DNA of 36,325 bases from Rhizobiales bacterium CCH10-E5 (GTDB lineage Bacteria > Pseudomonadota > Alphaproteobacteria > Rhizobiales > Beijerinckiaceae): positions 1-36,325 of the forward strand of contig LSIG01000229.1 of the NCBI GenBank assembly GCA_001556125.1. The letters run 5' to 3'. The notes below the pieces were generated by a model that did not search any database, was not told where the DNA came from, and worked only from the letters and a program-made list of their open reading frames with translations. Positions 29,659-36,325 of the stretch are shown here, piece after piece. The stretch's first letter is position 1. Each line of letters starts with the position of its first letter. The position numbers and the translations under genes were made by a program.

Positions 29659-30137
29659 ACTGCGCCGATGTGTTGTCGCTCGTGCCTGGGAAGATGGCGC
29701 ATGGCGATCAGCCAGAAAATAGCGCCACCGAGCGCGCCTGCCAGGAATTTTGCCGCGTAAGATCGAGTCTGTTGGAGCCTTCCGGCCGCAGTCAGAACAC
29801 CGTCCTGCACCAGCAAAACATTGTTGAAAGAGAAGCTGGATCTCCCGTTTGATAGCAGAAGCTCAAGCAGAAACCAGGGTGTCACTGCTATCAAGCCGGC
29901 CGTCACGCAAACAAAAATGGGGCTGAGACGCCCATGATCTCTGACGATGACGTAGATGGGTATCGCCAAGAAAAGCGTGGGAGGGAACGCGCCCACTGCC
30001 AAAACGGCGATGAAAGCCCAGAAATAACGAAGGTCGAGGCCAAACGTGTAGATGCTATACAGAGCGCTCGCCACGAGTGGACCCAGCACCATCGCCAGAC
30101 ACACGCGCTTGATCGAGGGCAGGTCCGTGCGCGTCAT
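29622..30137 (-). CDS. four-span membrane protein coupled to rlmE, unknown function
   Basis: A 171-residue protein with about four hydrophobic segments: CLAMVLGPLVASALYSIYTF, FWAFIAVLAVGAFPPTLFL, PIFVCVTAGLIAVTPWFLL and FLAGALGGAIFWLIA. Its ATG at 30137 overlaps the TGA of rlmE (ATGA), so it should be translated from the same transcript. Its DNA is AT-richer than rlmE, which suggests a later insertion into the operon tail. It overlaps the convergent membrane-protein gene by 37 bases at the 3' end. No family recognised. Confidence 0.6.
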   Translation of the reverse strand: MTRTDLPSIKRVCLAMVLGPLVASALYSIYTFGLDLRYFWAFIAVLAVGAFPPTLFLAIPIYVIVRDHGRLSPIFVCVTAGLIAVTPWFLLELLLSNGRSSFSFNNVLLVQDGVLTAAGRLQQTRSYAAKFLAGALGGAIFWLIAMRHLPRHERQHIGAVHPAVPDGDRSA

Positions 30138-30955
30138 GGATTGATTGAGGCGTCCTCGCCCGGCTCTTCGGTCTTCCGCCGGAACCCCGTCGCCAGCACA
30201 TAGAGTTCCGAGGAATCGGCGCGGCTCGATGCCGGCTTGATGTTGCGCACGGTGGTGAAGTCGCGCTTGAGCCCCGCCAGCAAGGTCGCGCTGTCGCCGC
30301 CCTGGAACAGCTTTGCGAGGAAGAAGCCGCCGGGCGCCAGCACCGAATGGGCGAAGTCGAGCGCAGCCTCGGCGAGCGCGATGATCTTGATGTGGTCGGT
30401 CTTCTTGTGGCCCGCGGTGTTGGCGGCCATGTCGGACATGACGCCGTCGGCGCGGCCGCCGAGGCGCTCGGTCAGGACGGCGGGCGCCTCCTCCGCCATG
30501 AAATCCATCTCGATCAGCTCGACGCCGGGGATGGGATCGACCGGCAGCAGGTCGATGCCGACGATGCGGCCCCTGCCCTTGTCGAGGCCGATGCGCGCCG
30601 CGGCGATCTGGCACCAGCCGCCCGGGGCGCAGCCGAGGTCGATCAGCTTCTGGCCCGGCTTGAGGAAGCGGAAGCGGTCGTCCATCTCCTCAAGCTTGAA
30701 GGCGGCGCGGGAGCGATAGCCCAGCTCGCGGGCGCGCTTCACATAAGGGTCGTTGAGCTGGCGCTCGAGCCAGAGCTGCGAGGAATGCTTGAGCTTGCCG
30801 GCCTTCTTGACCTTGACGCGCAGGTCGCGCGAGCCGCCGCCGCCGGCGGCGCTCTTGGGAGCCTGCTTGCCGGGCACGCGCGCGCTGCCGGCCTTGGTCG
30901 AGCCGATTTTCGCGGAACCGCCGCCCTTGCCTCCGGTTTTGCCGCCGCCGCTCAT
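30134..30955 (-). CDS. rlmE: 23S rRNA (uridine-2'-O-)methyltransferase
   Basis: RlmE (FtsJ/RrmJ), 273 residues, methylates U2552 of 23S rRNA with S-adenosylmethionine during late 50S assembly. The SAM site is IDLGCAPGGWCQIAA. The K-D-K-E tetrad is visible: Lys87 (RAAFKLEE), Asp175 (VMSDMA), Lys215 (FLAKLFQGG) and Glu250 (SSELYVLATGF). The first 45 or so residues are a Gly/Lys/Ala-rich basic extension not present in E. coli (209 residues) and may help bind RNA. It follows the phosphatase gene by 45 bases and overlaps the next gene by ATGA. Confidence 0.96.
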   Translation of the reverse strand: MSGGGKTGGKGGGSAKIGSTKAGSARVPGKQAPKSAAGGGGSRDLRVKVKKAGKLKHSSQLWLERQLNDPYVKRARELGYRSRAAFKLEEMDDRFRFLKPGQKLIDLGCAPGGWCQIAAARIGLDKGRGRIVGIDLLPVDPIPGVELIEMDFMAEEAPAVLTERLGGRADGVMSDMAANTAGHKKTDHIKIIALAEAALDFAHSVLAPGGFFLAKLFQGGDSATLLAGLKRDFTTVRNIKPASSRADSSELYVLATGFRRKTEEPGEDASINP

Positions 30956-31000
30956 GCCGGGGTCCGGATCGTGCAGGCGCTGCGGGGGGAGGGTGTCATC

Positions 31001-32206
31001 TCATCTCCGGCGCCACCAGGCGCGGTCCTCATGCATCATCCTGAGCAGGATGCCCTCGCGCAGGCCGCGATCGGCAATCCGCACCCGCTCGCTCGGAAAG
31101 GCGCGGCGGATGGCCTCGAAGATCGCGCAGCCGGCCAGGACGAGATCGGCGCGCTCGCGACCGATACAGGCATTGGCCGCGCGGGCTGCATAGTCCATTT
31201 CGACGAGCCGGTCGATCACGGCGAGGATATCCTCCTGCCGCATCCACAAGCCGTCGACCTCACGCCGGTCGTAGCGGGCGAGGCCGAGATGGATGCCGGC
31301 CACCGTCGTCACCGTGCCGGAGGTGCCGAGAAGGTGGAAATTCCGGGCGCCGCGGGCGGCAGCCGCCTTCGTGGCGAAGCCTTCGAGCTCGCGGCCGCAA
31401 TCCTCGACCATGGTCTCGAACAGGTCGCGGCTGACGTCGACGCCGCCATAGCGCTCGGCCACGGTGACGACGCCGATCGGCAAAGAGGCCCATTCGCGGA
31501 TGCGGGCGGCGGGGTCGCGCGCCTCGCTGCGCCCGCCCATCCAGACGATCTCGGTCGAGCCGCCGCCGATGTCGAAGACGATGACGCCTTCCGCCGCCGG
31601 ATCGGCCAGGGCGGCGCAGCCGGAGACGGCGAGCGTGGCCTCGGTGCGCTGGTCGATGATCTCCAGCTCGAGTTCCGCCTCCTCGGCGACGCGGCGGACG
31701 AAATCCGAGCCGTTGACGGCGGCGCGGCAGGCTTCCGTCGTCACCAGCCGGGCGCGGGTCACGTTGCGGTGGAGCATCTTGCTGCGGCAGATCTTCAAGG
31801 CCTCGACGGCGCGGTCCATCGCAGCGTCGCAGAGGCGGCTGCTGGCGGCGAGCCCTTCGCCCAGCCGCACGATCCGCGAGAAGGCATCGACGACGCGGAA
31901 CCCGTGCTGCGCGGGGCGCGCGATCAGCAGGCGGCAATTGTTGGTGCCGAGATCGAGCGCCGCATAGGTCGCGGGCGGATTGCGGGGGAGGGCGCGGGGG
32001 TCGAGCGCCGCGTCCTCGGCCGCAAGCGCCGCGGCGGGCAGGATCGCGGCCGGCATCACCGCATCCGGCAGGGACGGGATAGGGGCCGGTTCGGGAGAGG
32101 CGAGCGAGGGCCCGCGGAGCGCGACGCCGGGCTGCGGACGGGCGCCATGCAGAAGCGGCAGCGCCGTCGCCGCGACATTGCGTTCCTGCCGGTCCTCGAC
32201 CTCCAC
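31001..32206 (-). CDS. Ppx/GppA exopolyphosphatase-family phosphatase
   Basis: A 401-residue member of the ASKHA fold. Phosphate loops are [17 protein letters not shown] and [15 protein letters not shown]. It corresponds to the N-terminal two domains; the C-terminal HD-like domain of E. coli Ppx is missing, as in many alphaproteobacterial members. Family members split long-chain polyphosphate or pppGpp. I prefer the GTG at 32206, with GGAGG about 10 bases upstream, because strong GC3 coding pattern starts there; ATG 32056 would drop 50 residues of Pro/Ala-rich lead and remains possible. It is followed by rlmE and divergent from glpK. Confidence 0.9.
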   Translation of the reverse strand: MEVEDRQERNVAATALPLLHGARPQPGVALRGPSLASPEPAPIPSLPDAVMPAAILPAAALAAEDAALDPRALPRNPPATYAALDLGTNNCRLLIARPAQHGFRVVDAFSRIVRLGEGLAASSRLCDAAMDRAVEALKICRSKMLHRNVTRARLVTTEACRAAVNGSDFVRRVAEEAELELEIIDQRTEATLAVSGCAALADPAAEGVIVFDIGGGSTEIVWMGGRSEARDPAARIREWASLPIGVVTVAERYGGVDVSRDLFETMVEDCGRELEGFATKAAAARGARNFHLLGTSGTVTTVAGIHLGLARYDRREVDGLWMRQEDILAVIDRLVEMDYAARAANACIGRERADLVLAGCAIFEAIRRAFPSERVRIADRGLREGILLRMMHEDRAWWRRR

Positions 32207-32427
32207 TCCGCCCGTTCCTCCGGCTGTCGCCGCGCCGGCCGGCTCATGGGCCGGCCCTTTGGAATCAAAGCGTAACAACAGCGGGACCGCAGTGCCAAGC
32301 GGAACCTTCGGTCGCAGGACGATCGGCGGAGGAGGCTCAGCCCTTGCCCTGGCGGGCCGGCATCGGCCAGTCTCCGCCGCCAACGGGCCCGGCAAAGGCG
32401 CCGCAGCCGCAGACAGGGAGGCCGAGC

Positions 32428-33945
32428 ATGGCCGTCGCACGCCATCTTCTCGCGATCGACCAGGGCACGACCTCGTCGCGCGCCCTCGTCTTCGATTCGG
32501 GCCTCGGGCTCGTCGCCAGCGCGCAGCGCGAGTTCGCCCAGCATTTCCCGGCCTCGGGCTGGGTCGAACACGAGCCCGAGGACATCTGGGAGAGCGTGCT
32601 GGCGACCTGCCGGGAGGCGATCGCCAAGGCCGGACTCACGGCCGCCGACATCGCCGCGATCGGCATCACCAATCAGCGCGAGACGACGCTGGTCTGGGAC
32701 CGGAAGACCGGCCGCGCCATCCACCGCGCCATCGTCTGGCAGGACCGCCGCACCGCGCCGGCCTGCGCGGCGCTCGTCGCGGCCGGTCATGAGTCGCTGG
32801 TCGCGTCCCGCACCGGCCTGCGCATCGACCCCTATTTCTCGGCCACCAAGATCGCCTGGCTGCTCGACAATGTGCCGGGCGCGCGACGCCGCGCCGAAGC
32901 CGGCGAACTCGCCTTCGGCACGGTCGACAGCTTCCTGCTCTGGCGGCTCACCGGCGGGGCCGTGCATGCAACCGACGCGACCAACGCCTCGCGCAGCCTG
33001 ATCTTCGACATCCATCGCGGCGTCTGGGACGAGGACCTGCTCTCGCTGTTCGACATTCCGGCCTCGCTGCTGCCGGAGGTGAAAGATTGCGCCGGCCTGT
33101 TCGGCGAGACCGACCCGGCGCTGCTGGGCGCCGCCATCCCCGTGCGCGGCATCGCCGGCGACCAGCAGGCGGCGACGATCGGCCAGGCCTGTTTCGCGCC
33201 GGGCATGGTGAAATCCACCTATGGCACGGGCTGTTTCGCGCTGCTCAACACCGGCGAAAAGCCCGTCGCCTCGCAGCACCGGCTGCTCAGCACGGTCGCC
33301 TATCAGCTCGAGGGCCGGCGGACCTATGCGCTGGAGGGCTCCATCTTCATTGCGGGTGCGGCGGTGCAATGGCTGCGGGACGGGCTCGGCCTGATCAAGG
33401 AGGCGAGCGAGACCGGCCCGCTGGCGCGTGCCGCCGATCCGGCGCAGGAGGTCTATCTGGTACCCGCCTTCGTCGGGCTGGGCGCGCCGCATTGGGACGC
33501 CGAGGCGCGCGGCGCGATCTTCGGGCTGACCCGCAATTCCGGCCCGCGCGAATTCGCCAGGGCCGCGCTGGAGAGCGTCTGCTACCAGACGCTCGACCTG
33601 ATCGAGGCGATGCATGCCGACTGGGGGCAGGCCGCGGGCGGGGCCGGGCAGGGGACCCGCTCGGTGCTGCGCGTCGATGGCGGCATGGCGGCCTCGGACT
33701 GGACGATGCAGCGCCTTGCCGATCTCCTCGACCTGCCGGTGGACCGGCCGAGCCTGCGCGAAACGACGGCACTGGGCGCTGCCTATCTCGCCGGGCTCGA
33801 TGCCGGCCTCCTGCCCGAACCCGACCGCTTCGCCGATCTCTGGCGGCTCGAGCGCCGCTTCACGCCCGGCATGGCGGAGAGCGAGCGCAGCCGCAAGATC
33901 GCCGGCTGGCGCGACGCTGTCCGGCGCACGCTGAGCACGGGCTGA
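32428..33945 (+). CDS. glpK: glycerol kinase
   Basis: GlpK, 505 residues, phosphorylates glycerol to sn-glycerol-3-phosphate with ATP. FGGY-kinase signatures: [15 protein letters not shown] at the start, [13 protein letters not shown] and AIVWQDRRT with the glycerol-site residues, [41 protein letters not shown], and the C-terminal [22 protein letters not shown] lies about 6 bases before the ATG. No glpF, glpD or glp regulator is next to it, so it appears to stand alone. The 32207-32427 gap to the divergent phosphatase holds GC-rich hairpins only. Confidence 0.96.
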   Translation: MAVARHLLAIDQGTTSSRALVFDSGLGLVASAQREFAQHFPASGWVEHEPEDIWESVLATCREAIAKAGLTAADIAAIGITNQRETTLVWDRKTGRAIHRAIVWQDRRTAPACAALVAAGHESLVASRTGLRIDPYFSATKIAWLLDNVPGARRRAEAGELAFGTVDSFLLWRLTGGAVHATDATNASRSLIFDIHRGVWDEDLLSLFDIPASLLPEVKDCAGLFGETDPALLGAAIPVRGIAGDQQAATIGQACFAPGMVKSTYGTGCFALLNTGEKPVASQHRLLSTVAYQLEGRRTYALEGSIFIAGAAVQWLRDGLGLIKEASETGPLARAADPAQEVYLVPAFVGLGAPHWDAEARGAIFGLTRNSGPREFARAALESVCYQTLDLIEAMHADWGQAAGGAGQGTRSVLRVDGGMAASDWTMQRLADLLDLPVDRPSLRETTALGAAYLAGLDAGLLPEPDRFADLWRLERRFTPGMAESERSRKIAGWRDAVRRTLSTG

Positions 33946-34181
33946 GATGAGGGCGGACCCGGGAGGGAGCGCCTCGTGGCGCGCTGCGATTCGGTGCTCT
34001 GCCTGGCCAGGTCCGTGCGGAAGTGCGGCGAGCAGTGGCCCAAGCCACAGCGGCCGCAACAGTCACTGCAGCGCCGGGAACCGACCCGCGCTGGAACCGG
34101 CATTTCGGGGCTTGCCATTCGGCGAAGCTTTGATTAGACCCCGCGACACCAAAGGCGGGCGCGCTTCGCGCCCCAGGCCAT

Positions 34182-34255
34182 TGGGGGATCGTCTAACGGT
34201 AGGACCCCAGACTCTGACTCTGGTTGTCTAGGTTCGAATCCTAGTCCCCCAGCCA
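34182..34255 (+). tRNA. tRNA-Gln (anticodon CUG)
   Basis: Cloverleaf seen by eye: acceptor TGGGGGA pairs with TCCCCCA (34245-34251), anticodon stem CCAGA/TCTGG around loop CTCTGAC giving anticodon CTG, T-arm with GGTTCGAATCC, discriminator G and encoded CCA (34253-34255). The 33946-34181 stretch before it shows no gene. The integrase gene begins 146 bases after it, making this the likely integration target. Confidence 0.96.
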
Positions 34256-34299
34256 TTTGCTTGTCTCCAAGCCAAATGGCTCTAGGTCTCCAAGCCAAA
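34252..34299. repeat. inverted and direct repeats at the tRNA-Gln 3' end, candidate attachment region
   Basis: GCCATTTG-CTTG (34252-34263, starting at the tRNA discriminator and CCA) pairs with CAAGCCAAATGGC (34268-34280) with one bulged base. GTCTCCAAGCCAAA is also directly repeated at 34263-34276 and 34286-34299, a 23 bp period. Such arrays next to a tRNA and an integrase gene fit crossover and arm-type sites of a tyrosine integrase. It lies in the 146-base gap before the integrase. Confidence 0.5.
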
Positions 34300-34401
34300 C
34301 GCTGATTTCCTTGACCTTTTCGCGCCCTGTTTTTCGGGCCGAAGACGCATGGTCCACAGACCAGGTCCACCGCGGTTGCGTCGGGACGTCCTCAAAAAGC
34401 C

Positions 34402-36273
34402 ATGTTTCCCAAATGTTCTCGCAAGCGTGGGTCCTCGACGGTTTTCCGCCGGAGGGTGCCTGCAGAGCTCGTAGCGCGAATCGGCGTCACCGAAGTCATA
34501 CGGTCACTCGGCCGTTGCAGCCCCGGCGAAGGACGTCGTCTGACAGGTCAGCTTTGGAACGCTACGGAGACGTTGTTCATGATCGCGCGAGCCCAGCCCT
34601 TCCTCCCACGCCGCGAGCTGCAGGCGATCGCCGGCCGTCTCCTCGACCCGTGGACCGACAATGCCGAAGGGGTCCTACAGCGCGCAGTCGACAACGAAGC
34701 CGTGCCGGCCGACGTGATCGAACGCCAGTCCAATAAATACAGGGGCTTTGCGGCCGTCGCGAAGAGCTTGGCGAAAGACCCCGCGATGCTCGCTCTCATA
34801 CTGGGTGATCAGAGGGACGAGATTGATCCCGAAGCCCGGGACCATGTGGCTTCCTACGTGGCTGACGAGCTTGCCCGGCGGAGCGCCCTTCTGTCAGAAC
34901 AGGCTGCGACCTTGGCCAGGTCGGCCGCCCGAGATGATGATCAAGCCATTTCTGTCCAGGAGTACGAGATCGAAACGCACCCAGGTGGGCTGACGGCTAC
35001 GCAGCTCGCCAAGATCCTGGGTCGGGTGAAAGTCGGCGAGCACGTCTCAGACTATTTGCCGCCCGAAGCCCTGATAAACCCCGCGTGCAAACCAGCTCAT
35101 GCCGATGGGCATAAAGCCCTTCCCTCGCGCCAAACAGCCGAGGATGCCTATCCCTCAAACGTCGCCGTCCCGGCAGTGGATGCTGATAGCGGACCGACCG
35201 TCACGGTCGAGGATCCGACTATCGATCCCAGATTGCGATGGTCCAATCTGCCGCTGAGCGAAGTCTGGCTTAAATACGAAGCCCTTCGGATGGCGCCGAA
35301 CGGCGGTTGGGAAAACTACACCAAGGGCCATAGCAAGCCTGCCGTTGACCTGTTCATCGCGCATTGCAACGATCGGCATTTGCGGAATTACACGGCCGAG
35401 AATGCCTTGTCGTTCCGAACCTTCCTCCGAGAACTGCCGGCTGGGTACGACAAGGGCAAGTGGCTCCCGATCCTGCAAAAACACGGGATCAAGGAGGTCC
35501 ATAGGCAGGCCAACGCCGATGGTCCTCTGCCCGCGAGCGAGCGTCTCAAGGAAAAAACGGTCCAGAAGCACCTCACTGTGCTGAGAGGCATATGGAAGAT
35601 GGCTCCGAGCTGCGGTGCCATACCGGCTAGTACCCCCACGATCTTCAAGGATCTGTTCAAAAGGGATTTCACGCCCGGCCGAAATTCTCGGGTCGATCGG
35701 GAAGACCGCGCCCGCGACAAGTTCACCGATCAAGAGGCGCGCCTGGTGTTCGTGCAGCCGATCTTCACGGGCTGTCGTTCGGCTCGTGATTGGGCGACTC
35801 CGGGAGACGTCGTGCCACTCGATGAGCGCTATTGGGGCTGCCTCATTGGCAGCACGACCGGCATGCGGCGCGAGGAATTTCTGCAGCTGGACGTGCGCCA
35901 TGTGGTGCAGGACCCCGACACGGGAATCTACTATTTCAACCTCATGAACATCGCGAGCTTGAACCTCAAAGACGTTGGCAGCCCGCGCTGGGTTCCGGTT
36001 CCGGCAAGTTTGATCGAGCTTGGCTTCCTTGAGCAGCGTGTCTTGGGGCGTCCCAAGACCGACCTCCTCTTTCCCGAGGCGCCGGGCCTCAATAGCCGAG
36101 GAAGCCATGGCGACGCCTTTGGGAAGTGGCACGGCGTCTTCAAGGCAGGGCTTGGGTTCCCGCCTCAGGTCGTCTTCCACTCCTGGCGGCATTGGGTATG
36201 CACGAAGTTGATTGAAGCCGGCGTTCCCAAAGAAATCGCCGAGGAAATCACCGGACACGAAAGCGTCGAGTGA
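34402..36273 (+). CDS. large tyrosine-family integrase ending before its catalytic tyrosine
   Basis: A 623-residue site-specific recombinase. The N-terminus (RKRGSSTVFRRRVPAELV, then VIRSLGRCSPGEGRRL) matches the DUF6538-type head of large Hyphomicrobiales integrases. A linker rich in polar residues (about 180-300) leads to the core-binding domain (about 300-420). The catalytic domain has Arg489 (TTGMRREEF), a likely Lys523 (NLKDVGSPRW), His593 and Arg596 (HSWRHW), and His619 (ITGHESVE). A TGA follows four residues after His619, where about 8-10 more residues should lead to the nucleophilic Tyr. No frame in the remaining 52 bases offers a fitting Tyr. It is therefore probably inactive, a 3'-truncated remnant. 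It is AT-richer than the core genes. Confidence 0.85.
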   Translation: MFPKCSRKRGSSTVFRRRVPAELVARIGVTEVIRSLGRCSPGEGRRLTGQLWNATETLFMIARAQPFLPRRELQAIAGRLLDPWTDNAEGVLQRAVDNEAVPADVIERQSNKYRGFAAVAKSLAKDPAMLALILGDQRDEIDPEARDHVASYVADELARRSALLSEQAATLARSAARDDDQAISVQEYEIETHPGGLTATQLAKILGRVKVGEHVSDYLPPEALINPACKPAHADGHKALPSRQTAEDAYPSNVAVPAVDADSGPTVTVEDPTIDPRLRWSNLPLSEVWLKYEALRMAPNGGWENYTKGHSKPAVDLFIAHCNDRHLRNYTAENALSFRTFLRELPAGYDKGKWLPILQKHGIKEVHRQANADGPLPASERLKEKTVQKHLTVLRGIWKMAPSCGAIPASTPTIFKDLFKRDFTPGRNSRVDREDRARDKFTDQEARLVFVQPIFTGCRSARDWATPGDVVPLDERYWGCLIGSTTGMRREEFLQLDVRHVVQDPDTGIYYFNLMNIASLNLKDVGSPRWVPVPASLIELGFLEQRVLGRPKTDLLFPEAPGLNSRGSHGDAFGKWHGVFKAGLGFPPQVVFHSWRHWVCTKLIEAGVPKEIAEEITGHESVE

Positions 36274-36294
36274 ACCGCCCCGGCTTCACCGGAG

Positions 36295-36325
36295 GCCATT
36301 TGGTTTAAGTCACGCCGCCATTTGC
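36295..36325. repeat. GCCATTTG repeats just after the truncated integrase
   Basis: GCCATTTGG at 36295-36303 and GCCATTTGC at 36317-36325 copy the bases at the tRNA-Gln 3' end (GCCATTTGC, 34252-34260; inverted CAAATGGC, 34273-34280). The second reaches the edge of the window, so the length of the match is unknown. It may be the far attachment site of a shrunken element, or chance. Confidence 0.35.

Noticed and set aside
32207..32427. riboswitch or terminator in the ppx-glpK gap
   Set aside because: GC-rich GGCCGGC-type inverted words occur, but without a T-run or a recognisable aptamer core.
32056..34059. 667-residue minus-strand frame opposite glpK
   Set aside because: glpK on the other strand is certain; this frame has no recognisable domain.
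34134..34370. 78-residue minus-strand frame containing GLGFEPRQPESESGVLPLDD
   Set aside because: It is the antisense translation of tRNA-Gln, a well-known false protein; the tRNA explains the conservation.

Overview
This is a GC-rich chromosomal segment of an alphaproteobacterium of the order Hyphomicrobiales (Rhizobiales). The gene set and style are most like Bosea or a close relative, but that genus call is inference. Supporting signs are a perfect alphaproteobacterial LexA box (GAAC-N7-GAAC) at ssb, a DUF2865 protein, a GyrA with the usual alphaproteobacterial insert and acidic tail, a candidate Irr box, and very strong GC3 bias that produces long antisense open frames.

Layout. 1-1.3 kb: AT-richer accessory DNA with an XRE-type regulator whose TPR-like tail looks cut short. 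1.35-15.4 kb: a DNA-maintenance core of uvrA, ssb, gyrA and marC, spaced out by an aminotransferase, an Fsr-like exporter, a DUF2189 membrane protein, a DinB-fold protein, a VOC protein and an M20 peptidase. Two copies of a ~120 bp palindromic repeat sit in its intergenic gaps. 15.4-16.4 kb: a small accessory islet with a HEPN-like protein and an orphan RelB/DinJ-type antitoxin preceded by a perfect 26 bp palindrome. 16.4-24.3 kb: a secreted MetX-like alpha/beta hydrolase, an AsmA protein, an iron(III) ABC transporter (binding protein and fused permease, no ATPase), a DUF2865 protein and a MAPEG protein. 24.4-28.1 kb: guaB, a small secreted cysteine-containing protein and a DHA2-type MFS exporter. 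28.1-28.8 kb: an AbrB/VapC toxin-antitoxin pair with its own palindromic operator. 28.9-34.0 kb: two membrane proteins, rlmE, a Ppx/GppA phosphatase and glpK. 34.2-36.3 kb: tRNA-Gln(CUG) followed by a large tyrosine integrase that stops just before its catalytic tyrosine, with short GCCATTTG repeats on both sides.

How the parts fit. The ssb promoter has the LexA box laid over its -35 hexamer, so ssb should be SOS-controlled; uvrA, now 4.7 kb away, shows no such box. The iron transporter genes overlap through a TTG start and are likely one transcript. ppx, rlmE and a membrane protein form another tight set, the last two joined by an ATGA overlap. The window ends inside, or at the edge of, an element integrated at tRNA-Gln.

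Most of the window is ordinary core genome. I did not find a convincing wholly new multi-gene system. The best leads are the HEPN-like/orphan-antitoxin islet, the tRNA-Gln integration site with its decapitated integrase, the natural Leu at the quinolone position of GyrA, and several unexplained operator-like dyads.
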